This document shows, in pieces, positions 32,319 to 43,356 of a stretch of 64,000 bases of DNA (the first letter of the stretch is position 1; the number at the start of each line of letters is the position of its first letter). The stretch comes from Phytophthora quininea (taxonomy: Eukaryota > Oomycota > Peronosporomycetes > Peronosporales > Peronosporaceae): NCBI GenBank assembly GCA_011947345.1, contig JAAVTG010000376.1, positions 50,351 through 114,350 of the forward strand, given 5' to 3'. Made by a program: the position numbers and the translations under genes. Under the pieces are notes generated by a model, which worked only from the letters and a program-made list of their open reading frames with translations, was not told where the DNA came from and did no database searches.

Positions 32319-33773
32319 TTAGTTCATGTCATACACGATGACACCACCGTCGTCTCCGGCCGCTGCAAGTTGAGTCGCGGAGGCTGCAATAGCACGCACA
32401 GCTGCTTGGTTCGCCCCAAGGCCGTACAATAGCTTACCAGCTTTCCAGTTGTGCACGTGTAGCATCCCGTTGCCTGCTCCACTGAAGCAAATCTGGCTGC
32501 GGACTTCCATTGAATAAATGAAGTCCATGTGCTCTGTCAAGCTGTGTAGCACGCCGTACGACTGCCGCTTGTCCAGCACATTGATAACTCCGTCGGCACC
32601 GCCAGTTATCAGCACGTTCGGGTCCTGCTCAGGCCCGCGTAGGAAGCCCACAGCTCCAGCTTTGCCGCTTCGTGGGTCAATGTGAATGTCCAGCGAAAAT
32701 GTTGCCGACTTCTCACGAGTATCCCAGACTTTGACGGCGCCGTCTTGTCCTCCCGAAAAGTAGCAGCAGTCAGAGTCTTCTGCTTCGCTATGACCAAGCA
32801 CACTCGTGGCGTGTCCTCGGTGCGCATTGACATGTTTGCGAAGCACTTTGCTCGCCTCCAAGTCGATCAATTGGACGGTTCCGCCGCGATCTCCACATAC
32901 CGCCGACTGCTGAGCTCCTCGGAGCAGCGCAACGCCCAAGATCGGTGCTGTGGTCGCCTTCATAACGCTCTGCTCGCGCTGTCTGCTGGACGCTCGCCGA
33001 CTGACGTTCCAGAGCCGTAGCATCTTGTCGTACCCGGCACTCAGGACCACGTCGTCGTTGACATTGAGCACGCACGAGACGGAGCCGCTGTGGCCGACCA
33101 AGTCCTCGCACTTGACGCCGTTGGCGTCCCACAGACACAGTTTGCTGTCCATGCCGCCACTAACGACCCGTCGGTCGGACAAGTGCGTGACGCAGGTTAC
33201 CCACTCCTGGTGGCCGAACTTCTTGGTGTACAGCGTCTTGGCTTTGCTTGGAGCTTTGGCAGATGATGTCAACGGGATGACGTACAGCGCGTGGTCGCTA
33301 CTGCCCACCACCACTTCACTCTCGTCGTGGCTTATGCTCATACAAATTAGAGGCTGTGCAGACACTGCGTGGACCTGTCCTTGCGGATCTTTGGGGCCCT
33401 GCAGCCACGCGCCGTTGAGATCGCCACGATCAGCGCTGTATGACGAGGTTTTCATCTCTAGCCGCGTCATTTTGGTCACCGAAGTTGGTTTTCGAAGGTT
33501 GTCGTCATTGATACGTCTTGGATGACCTGTACGCGCAGCCTCCGCTGCCGAGAGCTCCTCGAACGCGGCGTCAAAGGCCTCCATGTACTGGTCACTGAGC
33601 TTGTGCGAGTTGGCGGCGCTGTACGCCCCACGAGCGGAGGTAGCGGCTGAAGATCGGCTCGCTGAGTGCACGGGACGCACCTTGATGGACGACAGCGTGT
33701 CGTCCGCGTCCTTGCCCTCCATGGCGGGCCCTGAAGACGCGTACTCTTCCAGGCGAAGGTTGCGGCTGCTCAT
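32319..33773 (-). CDS. WD40-repeat protein
   Basis: This intact single-exon ORF of 484 residues has a start at ATG 33773 (MSSRNLRLEEYASSGPAMEG). After a Ser/Ala-rich 120-residue N-terminus it carries about seven WD40 blades: LICMSISHDESEVVVGSSDH, WVTCVTHLSDRRVVSGGMDS with KLCLWD, VSCVLNVNDDVVLSAGYDKM with LRLWN, GGQDGAVKVWDTR and GGADGVINVLDKR. It should form a beta-propeller scaffold. The N-terminal LSDQYMEAFDAAFEELSAAE and DRGDLNGAWLQGP segments may be lineage-specific. Which complex it serves cannot be told. Confidence 0.85.
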   Translation of the reverse strand: MSSRNLRLEEYASSGPAMEGKDADDTLSSIKVRPVHSASRSSAATSARGAYSAANSHKLSDQYMEAFDAAFEELSAAEAARTGHPRRINDDNLRKPTSVTKMTRLEMKTSSYSADRGDLNGAWLQGPKDPQGQVHAVSAQPLICMSISHDESEVVVGSSDHALYVIPLTSSAKAPSKAKTLYTKKFGHQEWVTCVTHLSDRRVVSGGMDSKLCLWDANGVKCEDLVGHSGSVSCVLNVNDDVVLSAGYDKMLRLWNVSRRASSRQREQSVMKATTAPILGVALLRGAQQSAVCGDRGGTVQLIDLEASKVLRKHVNAHRGHATSVLGHSEAEDSDCCYFSGGQDGAVKVWDTREKSATFSLDIHIDPRSGKAGAVGFLRGPEQDPNVLITGGADGVINVLDKRQSYGVLHSLTEHMDFIYSMEVRSQICFSGAGNGMLHVHNWKAGKLLYGLGANQAAVRAIAASATQLAAAGDDGGVIVYDMN

Positions 33774-34512
33774 GCTGGACTAAGATCGCCGCGGTACACA
33801 ATAATGTGTAAAGAAATGTCGCAGAGGGAGCTTCAACACCGCGACATATTCCTATCACGGGGATCGTATGGTATTCAGTGCGCCAAGACGACCGCGCAAG
33901 CGCCTCCCTTTCAACGCACGCTGGTATGCATGGTGTCCATCGCCTTCCTCGCTGCAAATGAGGTCAAACCACGGCTCGCCGGTCTGTGGTAGGACTCCTG
34001 GCTCGAACATGCAGTATCTTGCTCCCAGCGGAATTAGATCCGATAACTATCAAGGGGATGTTTGCTACCAACAATTGAACAGGCGCGACGCTTCGGTAAT
34101 CAGGTGATGCTACGCTAACTTGGCGCTTGGATTGCCGAGCCTGCTTGCCGCCACCGTTGAGTACTATCGAACGCGCGCTAGCAAAAGACACGCAATGCCG
34201 GCCAAAGCGATGATAAAATTCTAGCCCCCAACTGCTGCAGCTCGATGTCTTCTTGGTTGCTATCAGTTGTTGCCTGCCTAAGGCTGTGCAGCGTTTGCTT
34301 GGCTCTTTCCGAGCATGCAAAGCCCATTGCATCCTGGCCGTTTTGTCTGCGGCGTCCACGTGGCAGGTGGTGCTCGCGTGTTGAAGCCTGGGGGCTGACA
34401 AAGCTCACGCGGTGACAAGCGCGACGGTTCATGCAAAATGCTGCCGCGCTGAGGAGAACGACGCGCCCTGAACTAGACCGAGCCACGAGCATCAGTACAG
34501 CTAGACGATAAC
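33774..34512. other. Divergent spacer, no supported gene
   Basis: About 740 bases between the WD40 gene and the first exon of the eIF2-alpha-type kinase. Overlapping ORFs on both strands lack support; it should hold both promoters. Confidence 0.4.
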
Positions 34513-37252
34513 ATGGTAGCAAAGAAGTCTTCACGCGCGGCATTGTCGGCGTTTGCCAAGTGCGGCAACGAACATGTTGAACGCGGTGACGTCGCTGGTT
34601 CTCGAATGACGTCGATCCCTGCTATTCTCGGTATGCCCGTCCCATCATCTTCCGCGGGTAACAGCCCACCGACATTCACTCTCTAATTGGCCCGCAACGG
34701 TTCAGGTTGTCCGCACGCAGGTCGCCGCGTTCCGCCCTACGCCGTGGACAAGGACCCAGTAGAAGGCACCAGCACCAACGACCCGAGGCTCTGGCGGCCC
34801 ATACCGGCCCGCGTTGCGTTTGCGTTGCGTCTCTAACCGGCCTGTGGCTTCCCCGCCCAAGACGCCGGCGCTGCTGCCCATGCAGGGCGCGCTGGCCTTC
34901 GGTCTCGCCAAGAATGGGGCCAACGTGCGGCGCGCCGCCTCGTCGCAGCTCGGCGGCCGGCTGTCATCCCCCAGCTCCCCTGTGAGCACAGACGGCCCCC
35001 TCTGGGGCTGTGCGGACGACACGCTGGACGACGGAGCCGTGATCGCGTCCCTACACTCCGCTACGGACCAGGGTCGGCGGGCTGCGGCCGCACGTGGCCA
35101 TAGTGCAGTCAGTACCGTCGTGGTGGACGAACTGCACCTGAAGAGAGGGACGTCGGTGGACAAGACGAACCCGTTCATCGGGTACTTCCAGACAGGCGCT
35201 GAGGAGGACAATTCAGTCACAGGAACGTCGGGAGACACGCAGGAGATGAAGCAAATGGCACAGCTGCCGCCACTACCGCCCGCCCCCGTGCGCCGAGTGC
35301 CTGTGCGGACTCAAAGCAGTGCCACCTTGTCCTCCATGTCGCCCTTCTACTCGGGGACGCTGTTCCCGCAGAAGCGGGTGACGCAGTGGCTCGGCTCGCA
35401 AACTGACCGTTTCCCAGCCTTCTTTAAACGTGGTGTGGACCAACAAGCTCATCAGGAGCAGAAGAAGCAGGGCGACAGGAAGCGCGCGGCGTTCTTAGAG
35501 ACGCTCAAGCTGGAAGCGCCGGCTTTGGCGGTGCAGGATGACAGGACGCAGGAAAGCAAACAAACTGCAGCTTTCAAGCGGACCGAGTCGGTGCCAGTCT
35601 TGATGTCGACGAAAGCGGCCGTGCCGCCGCCTATTGTGACCTCAATGGAGCCCAAAACCACGCCCCTGGCGTCTCAGGACCTGAACGCACCTGCCTCTCG
35701 CTTCGAGCAGGATTTTGAGGTGGTGGGGTCTCTGGGTGAAGGTGGACAAGGCTCGGTGTTTAAGGTGCGCAGTAAGGTCGACGGCTGCTTCTACGCAGTG
35801 AAGAGGGTAGTGCTTCCCCGCGCGACGGAGCTGGACGCTCAACGTGCGGAGAGCCAGGCACTGCGTGAAGTGCGCTTGATGGCGTCGATGGCGCCTCATG
35901 CACACGTGGTGCGCTACCACACGGCGTGGACGGAGGTTGATGCGTGTGTGGCGGCCCCCAGCTCGTCTACGGAAAGCGTACGTGGTTCAGATGTGGCTTC
36001 CTTGGAGAGCGGTAGTGAGGTGCAGGACCTTCATCGCCAGCAGCTGGAGCTGTTGGACGAGGAGGAGGAACTTCGTGCGAGCATGAAGGCTGACAATCAG
36101 TCCTTCTCGCTCGAGTTCTCCTCGGACTCGATCAGTCTCGATGAATACTCGACGCCTGGCTTCGACTTTGAGGACGAGGGCGACGATGCTGTTGGGTTGT
36201 GTGTGGACGATGAAGCTTCCTACCAGCAAACCAATGGGCTGAAGGCGAACGTTGGCGATGTTGTTAGCGAACCAGTTCTGAAATCACAGGTGATTCTCTA
36301 CATTCAGATGGAGCTGTGCGGCACGGCGGTGAACTCGGTGCCATCATCGCCGAGTTCGGCTGGTCACGAGCCGATTCACCACATTTTAGATCAGCTCAAC
36401 ACTCCAGAGCAGGTGCACTCGAACCTTGGCGCATGGCTTCGATCTTCGCTTGAGGAAAGATCGTCGTGGTCAAACACGTCTCCAAAGCACTTGGAAGGGC
36501 TGAAGCTTTTCTTAGGTGCTGTGCAGGGCGTCGCCCACATGCATTCGTACGGCGTGATCCACCGCGACCTAAAGCCAGACAACATCTTCATCCACGGGGA
36601 TGTGGCCAAGATCGGCGATTTTGGGCTGTCCAAGTCGGTCTTTGCTGAAAGCTCGTCGGACGGACGAGTGTCGCCTAGGGAACGTCTGCAGGAGCTGAGA
36701 CTGAGTGGGGACGAGTACGGCAACCACACGACAGCTCTAGGTACGTTCACGTACGCGTCGCCCGAGCAGCTTGGCTATCGCTACAGCAGCAGCAATCTGC
36801 TCAAAAGCGCCGCCACTCGACTCAAAAGTGCCAAGTACTCGATCAAGTCGGACATCTTTGCGTTAGGCGTGATCTTGTTGGAGTTGTGCTGTCCGTTTGG
36901 CACGATGATGGAGCGGTCGCAGGTGCTAACAGGGGTGCGTCATGGCGTGGTGCCCCAGAAGACACGTCAGCAGTTCCCCATGGAGATGGATCTCGTGCTT
37001 CGCATGACTGCCATCGACCCAGCCGAGCGACCTACCAGCGAGGAAGTGTGTGAACAGCTTCGCAAGATCTTGGCAGCTTCAGGTCGTGTAGTAACTCCAG
37101 CGTCGGCGCTGGAAGAGCTCCGCGATCTGCAAGCAAAGCTGGCAGCTGCCGTCCGCCTGGTGCGTGATCGATCGCAGGCTACTTTGCAGCTGGAGGCGCT
37201 GGTCTCCGAGCTAAACGACAAGGTCCAGAACGTAGGCATCGCTCTTGCCTAA
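34513..37252 (+). CDS. eIF2-alpha kinase-like (PEK/GCN2 family) protein kinase
   Basis: A short first exon, 34513-34630 (MVAKKSSRAALSAFAKCGNE ... PAILG), joins across a 75-base GTATGC...TTCAG intron to exon 2 at 34706 (CPHAGRRVPPYAVDKDPVEG). A frame change near 34810 links this to the long ORF ending at 37252. The kinase domain begins FEVVGSLGEGGQGSVFKVRS with catalytic YAVKRV. An acidic insert of about 170 residues splits the N-lobe (LDEEEELRAS, EDEGDDAVG), then ILYIQMELC. The C-lobe has GVIHRDLKPDNIFI, KIGDFGLSKS, GTFTYASPEQLGY and KSDIFALGVILLELCCPFGT. Inserted N-lobe and PFGT.MER are hallmarks of eIF2-alpha kinases, which phosphorylate eIF2-alpha under stress. A C-terminal coiled coil (LEELRDLQAKLAAAVRLVRD) may dimerise. 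The activating signal is unknown. Confidence 0.82.
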
Positions 37253-37546
37253 GGAAGGTACACCCAAGTGAATGATCAAAACCCAAGAAACCAACAGAAA
37301 CAACGAAACCACGAGGCTCTGAGAGCAAACCTAGTGGCTTTTGTGTGCAGCAAGTCAAACAATTCGAGCGCCCACGATGTCGTGCGTGCGTGCAATGTAC
37401 AGTGGTCAAGCAAAAGCCGAGGTGGGAAGCATTTCCATCCGCATATATAATAGTGATCGCAGGATTCATCCTCCACTCCAATGTCTTCCACAGCAAAGGC
37501 CCATATGCTGCGTCATTTTAGTCGCCAACGGCAACAGGAACAGGCT
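37253..37546. other. Convergent 3' spacer
   Basis: 294 bases between the stop codons of the kinase and EAPP. It should hold both 3' untranslated regions; no gene is seen. Confidence 0.5.
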
Positions 37547-38665
37547 CTAGCAGTTGCTGGGTAAGACGTTGAAGAAGTGGTATCGCTGGTGGTGGTCGAA
37601 CACGCCCACCATCGTCCCGCAATCCGAGCAGACCACCGAGAAATACTCATTGGTCTGCAGCAGCCGTGCAATTTGCTGGCCGGTGGGTGTTGTCTTGGCT
37701 GATAGGCTTCGCCTCTTCTGGAACGGCATGCTAGCTTCACTCGTAGTGTACGTCAGGATCTCGTCTTTCTTAACACGGCAGTTGATCGCTGCTGAAGCGC
37801 GATACTGGTTCGTGTAGGTCGCGTGCCTGCAATCCATTCAACAGCATCTTTGCTTAGCATACCCATTCATATCCATCACTGTCATCGTACCGCTCGCAAG
37901 TCAAGCACACCGTCACGAAGCAGCACGGGCAGCACAGTGTAGCTTCTGTCTCTGGCTTGGTCGACCTTTCTCCACCTACAAAACACGCAACAATTAGCAA
38001 GACATGATGACATTCAGCAACCAGCAGCAGCAGAACGCACGTAGATTGGTGTCCACCCACTTCTCATCCGCATCGTCAAGCTGCTCGTCGTACAGTGGAT
38101 CGGGCTCCATCGCTCCATGTTCACTATCGCTGGAAGTCGATCTCATTCTCTCCAGCGATTTCTTCTCCGGGCCGTGGCCTTCCACTTGTTCTGTTGGTGC
38201 TGGAGACGCCCCACTGTCCTTCATCTCTTCATCGGAGCTCTCTAAAGCTCGTTGACTCGTGAACCGGAACGGAGCTTCTCCAGAGTTCAAACCTCCACTT
38301 CCAATACCATCCAAAGCTGCTTGCAACCTGTTGCGTCGCTCTTCATGCTGCTCTAAAGCTCTGGGCGACATACGCAGCTCTTGGCCATTCCCTTGACTGT
38401 ACACTCCTGGGGACGGAGCTTGAGCCTCTCGACGCTTGTCGTGTCTTGGTGCAAAGCCACCGATCGGCGTCAATACCGACGAATTGATGGAGCTCGACGA
38501 TGCAAACGTCGCTGCCAGTTCCTCGACCGGGTCCGCTGGTTTCACGGCATTTGACGGCTCCAGTGCGTCCTCCGTGTCGCTGTCAGAGTCGTCGCTCGGC
38601 ACGTAGTCGTAGTAGTCCTCGGCGTCCTCGCCGTACAGCGAGAAGGCCACGTCGTGGCGGCGCAT
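37547..38665 (-). CDS. EAPP: E2F-associated phosphoprotein (EAPP) homologue
   Basis: Exons are 38041-38665, 37891-37975 and 37547-37826, with GT-AG introns of 65 and 64 bases, all in phase, giving 329 residues. The N-terminus is acidic (YYDYVPSDDSDSDTEDALEP) and the linker low-complexity. The conserved EAPP region starts at DPLYDEQLDDADEKWVDTNL. It holds zinc-type cysteine pairs in TLCCPCCFVTVCLTCERHAT, then YTNQYRASAAINCRVKKDEI, YFSVVCSDCGTMVGVFDHHQ and RYHFFNVLPSNC. In animals EAPP is a nuclear phosphoprotein that interacts with E2F factors. The cysteine pattern and closing FFNVLPS make the family assignment firm; the oomycete role is inferred only. Confidence 0.9.
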
Positions 38666-38812
38666 ACGCAGTGACAGTCAATAAACTGCTGGACAGGAAC
38701 AGAAAACGGAGACCGCAAGGCCACCAACGTCTGCAGCTTCCATCGTCTTGACCTGTCACTTCAACGTGGGGCACTTTCTCCGCCGCTCTGCATTCGGTTT
38801 CATCCGTCCCCA
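38666..38812. promoter_or_regulatory. Compact divergent promoter between EAPP and DUF726 gene
   Basis: 147 bases separate the two start codons. CATTCGGTTTCATCC at 38791, 22 bases before the plus-strand ATG, resembles the oomycete initiator-like CAYTYY plus downstream T-rich pattern, but the match is partial. Confidence 0.35.
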
Positions 38813-39960
38813 ATGGAGTTGGAGCTGGCGGCTGACGCGCAGGAGCTGCACCGTCGAGGGCTGCTCTCGTCCGAGCAGCTGGAGCAGCTCGAGGCCTCTC
38901 CGTCGTCTTTGACCCGCGAGCAGATCTCCCAACTGCTGCTGCAGGACGCTGCCGACGTCGTGGAGCGCGTGCGGAAGCAGCACAACGCGAGGGAGCAACA
39001 GTCGCTCGGCAATTCAGAGCTGGCGGCGGTGGCGGTGGGGGAGCTCTGGGCGCCTTGAACGCCTGGCTGCGTCCATCCCCCGCCCCTGCAGCTCCGGCCG
39101 CCAAGACGACGCTCTGGGCCAGCGCCTACGACGGCGCCATGGCGACGCTCAACGTGGCCAAGAGGAAGCGGACGGTGCAGAAGTTGACGCTGCAGCCGCT
39201 CAGCGGAGATGTCGCCACCTGCACGCACCTTGTGCTGTGCATCAACGGCTTCATGACGCAGAGCGACGACCCCAAATTCAACTGGAAGGCCTGGTGCAAG
39301 GACGACGACGCGGCAGTGTTTGCCGTGCAGTGGGAGGCCGGCGATGCTGCAGCCTGGAACGAGTTCTGCTGCCATGTTAATGACAACTTCAACAGCTCCT
39401 CCGTCAGCTCCATGGTGGCGCATTTCACAGGCAACCCATGGCACAGTGCACAGGGCAAGGCAGAGCAGGTGGGCGTGCTGCTGGCCCACGTGCTGGCCGA
39501 ACGCCCTGCACTGCTGCGGAACCGTAAAATCTCCATCTTCGGCCACTCGCTGGGCGGCGCCGTCATCTATTCGGCCTTCCAGGAGATGGCCAAGATCCGA
39601 GACGAGACCAAGCAGACGCTGCCGACCTTTACCAACGCCGTGAGTTTCGCCGGCGCTTTCACTGCGGACGAGCAAGGACTCGAGAACGTGACGAAAGGAC
39701 TGGACCCGGACATTGGCACGTTTGTCAACGTCTTCTCGGCCCGCGACGGCGTACTTAATAAACTGTTCTGGGTCCTGCAGAACGGCGCAGCGGCGGCTGG
39801 CGGCCAGGCTTTGGCTTTCGTCACTGCGAGTTGCGTGAACGTCGAAGTGTCGGACCTGGTGGTGCCGCGCGTGGAGAACCACTTTGGACACGGCTACTCG
39901 CAATTCATGGAGGCCATCAAGACGCGCGTGCTGCCCCACCTGACCCAGCTAAAGAGGTAG
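38813..39960 (+). CDS. DUF726/TMCO4-type alpha/beta hydrolase
   Basis: Start ATG 38813 (MELELAADAQELHRRGLLSS). The N-terminus is helical and acidic; one G missing in the run at 39037-39041 breaks the frame, and with it GGALGALNAWLRPSP connects. The hydrolase part has TTLWASAYDGAMATLNVAKR, the beta strand THLVLCINGFMTQSDDPKFN, a nucleophile elbow KISIFGHSLGGAVIYSAFQE (Ser in GHSLGG), FTNAVSFAGAFTADEQ, IGTFVNVFSARDGVLNKLFW and a possible catalytic His in VENHFGHGYSQFM. The family (yeast Mil1, animal TMCO4) is thought to contain lipases or esterases; the substrate is not established. The usual second membrane region is not obvious here. Confidence 0.82.
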
Positions 39961-40700
39961 CGGAACTACTGACAGTGTTGCCAGCATCAGCAAGACTCGT
40001 GGCACAAGACTGATAAAGCAGAGCCTCGTTCGAACTCGTTTTATTCCACGAGTTCTCTAGAAAAATGATTACATGCTTCCTCTGTTGGAAACACTTGCAA
40101 GATCAAGGCGAAGATGGATTAGTTGGACGCAACATGCTAAACTGACTGCATCATGGGAGGATGATCCAGTTTTATCATCTCGGAGCACCATGAACAGATC
40201 GTTTCCACCGAGATACAACAAACCCATCGCATCGGGTGATCACAACTTTGTTTCTTTCCCTTTCTTCTCAACGACAAATCACGTTCAAAATGATGCTGCA
40301 TCATGCAGATGTGCTAAAGCAGCATTGCTGGGATTGATGAACCGCACGGATGTGGTCTTTCCCGCTAGCAGAACAGTCCCACGACTCCAAGTCTGCTGCA
40401 GGCAGATGCCGTGCAACCACGAGACGCCTCCTACCGGGTAGCATCCGTAACTGACATAAAATACCTTCGCTCAATCCGCCACGACTCGGTGATTCCCATT
40501 CCGAGATGACTATGCGGTGACACATCGCGAGTTTAATCCGGGCAGTAATTGCGAGTGCGCATCGCTCACGTCCGACGACATTATCATCTACAAGGTGGCC
40601 ATAACGTTTATGTATGGTCCCGTTCCGCTGTACACAAGGCGACCATGAAGTTTACGTCTGGTCACGTTCATTTTGACGACCCTCAACGTTTCCCCATCAT
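39961..40700. other. Intergenic up to the edge of the inverted duplication
   Basis: About 740 bases with no supported gene. It ends at the breakpoint where homology to 49128 (minus) begins. An ORF starting upstream at 40549 or 40648 runs across that breakpoint and is therefore chimeric. Confidence 0.4.
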
Positions 40701-40923
40701 CGATCCCGTCAAGAAGGAGTTTCCCGCCGTGGCGTCGCATGTGATCGCCGAAGAGATGCGTCTTGTCCGCAAGACGTATGCGTCGGGAGTACGAGACAGC
40801 GGCAACGGTGGCACGCCTGATGTTGCAAGTGATTCCGGCGATGCAAAACAAGAGGCGGCCGAGTCCACGACGCCACCGCGTAGTCACCGTGGCCTGTTCA
40901 ATTACACGGATAGATGGCACTGA
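40701..40923 (+). pseudogene. Duplicated last-exon fragment of the 48945-50432 gene
   Basis: From CGATCCCGTCAAGAAGGAGT at 40701 the sequence matches exon 4 of the gene at 48945-50432 (DPVKKEF, AVASHVIAEEMRLVRKTYAS). It starts 13 bases into that exon and has no upstream exons. One C is lost near 40863 (GAGTCCACG versus GAGTCCCACG), which would extend the frame. With only the C-terminal third and no splice acceptor, it should be non-functional. Confidence 0.8.
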
Positions 40924-43215
40924 TTGAATTGCGATGGCATATGATTTCCGAGCACGAAAGTTATCGATTTGATTGTGAAAGCGTGGGCGAAGCCATTTCC
41001 ATCACCAAGGTAACGTTGAGTATTAGTTTTCGCCATCCGAGATGACCACCGGCTTTAGCCTGGGACTGGGTGATTCTGCACTACCCTGCACGCAAACCTT
41101 GATGTCGCCCCGACCATTGTTGCCGATCGAGTGAGTGACCGATCCTCATGCCAGACAGCCAGCTTCTGGACCACCATTTCCAAACCTCCCAGCTCGAGCG
41201 CAAAACGGCAAAACCTTGGAATCAACTACGCACCATGCATCGTATTGTTATTCTGTTGACGCTGATGCTTGCTGTGCTCGCCGACGCGTACAACATCGGC
41301 ATTGGCAAGTCCGATATCACTGGACCTGCAGCTGGAGTCATCATGATGGGGTTCGCCGACCCGACGGAGACCACCGCCGGCATCCTGAACCACCTCTATG
41401 CGCGAGCTTTCCTCATCGAAGACGACGATACCGACAAACGAGTCCTGATTGTCCACTGTGATCTCATGTCCGTCACGCAGCTTGTCCACCAAGAAGTTCT
41501 GGCGCAGTTGGCCACCAAATACAACGGCGTCTACACTGAGCAGAACGTCATTCTGCACGCCACGCACACCCACGCCAGCCCCGGAGGAACTGCCGGATAC
41601 TTCCTCTACGACATCTCCAGCTTCGGCTACATCAGCGAGAACTTTGACAAGATCGTGAGCGGCATCGTGGCTGCAATCGACGCGGCGCACACCTCGGTCG
41701 AAAGCGGCACGGTTCGCTGGAACAAGGGCGAGGTCGACAAAGGGGCAAGAACCGGTCCCCGAAGCGTACATGGCCAACCCAGAAGAAGAGCGAGCCAAGT
41801 ACACGAGCGACATCGACACGACGATGAGAGCTCTCCACTTTTCAACGAAGCAGGAAAGCGGCGTGGTGTACTCGCCTTTAACCTGGTCCACCCGACCAGA
41901 CTAACCGTTGAGAACCGATTGATCAGCGGGGACAACAAAGGCTTCGCCGAGTTCTGGCTGAGGACGAGCTGGGCGACGTCGTCGTAGCCATCGGCATTTC
42001 GAACGCCGCCGACGTGAGTCCCAATCTCGTCGACAACGGCGACGGCACGTTCAAGGGCGAAGGCAACACGACGATCGAGTCGGCCGAAATCATGGGCAAG
42101 CGGCAGTACGACACGCTGAAGGCGCTCATCAACGGAGAGTCCGAGCTGATCGAGGGATCGGTGGTGGCGAATTTGTCGTACGTGGACTTCTCGAATGTCA
42201 CGCTGGACGGAGTCGAAGCCACGACGGCCGATCCGTACGCCGATCGAACTTGCCCTGCGGTGGTGGGGCAGAACTTCGCGGCCGGCACGGAAGATGGCCG
42301 TGGTCTCCCCATGTTTACCGAAAGCAATCTGAAAGCCAATGCATTATTCAAAGCACTTGGTGCAGTGATCAAGAGAACCCCGCAGTGGGTGCAGGACTGC
42401 CAGAATGCTAACAAGGTGCCGATGCTGGCCGTCGGACTCATGAAACCCGTGCCGTGGGTCCCCACCATCCTGCCCGTACAGATCGTCAAGATCGGACAGT
42501 TCGGGATCGCCGTGACCACCTTCGAGACCACGACGATGGCCGGTCGACGCATCCGAGACACCGTCAAAACCGCGTTGGCAAGTGCCGACGTCACCGAAGT
42601 GCAGCTCGCCTCTATTAGCAACGGCTACGCCCAGTACATGACCACCAAGGAGGAGTACTTGACCCAGAACTACGAAGGCGCGTCGACGCTGTTCGGACCC
42701 AACCAGTTGGCCGCCGTGCAGCAGGAGTTGGCTCGCGTGGCCGCGTCGGTGGCCGACCCTACGGTGCCTCTGGACGTGGGTCCGACGCCGCTGCAACTCG
42801 ACCGAGACTCACTCATCACGCTGCAGACTGGTGTGGTGCTGGACTCGGCCCCGTTCCTCAAGTCCTTCAGCTCGGTGCGCACACAGCCGTCAAGCTCGTA
42901 CTCTATCGGTGGTGTGGCGTCGGCGGTGTTCGCCGGGGCCCACCCCAAGAACGCGTTGACCAAGGTCTCCTCCTTTGCGACGTCCAGCAACTCAACTCGG
43001 ACGGGTCGTATTCCACCGTCATGACGGACGCTCACTGGGACCTTCGCTACCACTGGGAGCGTTACCTCATCGCTGAGAGCAAGAACACATGCGAGTGGAA
43101 CATTCGGGCGGGTGGACGCACCAGTGTAGCTGGCACATATCGGTTCGTGCACCGAGGCTACTCGAAGAATTCGCTGGGGAAGATGAAGGCGTACGAAGGC
43201 GTGTCGAACACATTT
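40701..43215 (+). repeat. Inverted duplication, arm A
   Basis: About 2.5 kb, nearly identical in reverse orientation to 46608-49128. It includes a fragment of a neighbouring gene, the ceramidase promoter and leader, and the ceramidase coding region. Homology fades in the last codons of the ceramidase. Confidence 0.88.
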
Positions 43216-43230
43216 AAGGTATCTGAATAA
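41235..43230 (+). CDS. Neutral ceramidase, copy A (frame-broken)
   Basis: Start ATG is at 41235; the signal peptide is MHRIVILLTLMLAVLADAYN. The enzyme hydrolyses ceramide to sphingosine and fatty acid, usually outside the cell. Family marks include GIGKSDITGPAAGVIMMGFA, the zinc motif HATHTHASPGGTAGY, a DVSPN block (here ADVSPN; copy B has GDVSPN), MLAVGLMKPVPWVPTILPVQ and the C-terminal Ig-like part DAHWDLRYHWERY. At least five one-base gaps relative to copy B break the frame (near 41741, 41757, 41840, 41956 and 42977). Length is about 665 residues once these are discounted. Copy A ends NTFKVSE rather than NTFTLAA. It belongs to an inverted duplication. Confidence 0.85.
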
Positions 43231-43356
43231 GGCAACGTCTTACAGAAAGGAATATAGAGGACAAGAAACAGATAGTGCATGCAATATCTTCAACTTACAC
43301 GTATGTAGCCATGTTGTGATAAGACGCTTTCACATTTCTAAACCGCATCAAAAGCA

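Noticed and set aside
38800..39939. 379-codon minus-strand ORF
   Set aside because: Opposite the hydrolase gene, without a recognisable domain; the plus strand carries GHSLGG and family motifs.
40549..40923. 125-codon ORF as an independent gene
   Set aside because: It crosses the duplication breakpoint at 40701, and its second half is the copied last exon of another gene, so it is a chimera.
41148..41234. Upstream extension of ceramidase A before MHRIV
   Set aside because: The extension has no signal-like start, while the ATG at 41235 opens a proper signal peptide and is shared with copy B.
41226..41891. Minus-strand ORF opposite ceramidase A (and its mirror at 47906-48601)
   Set aside because: Shadow ORFs on the non-coding strand; both copies show it only because the sequence is duplicated.
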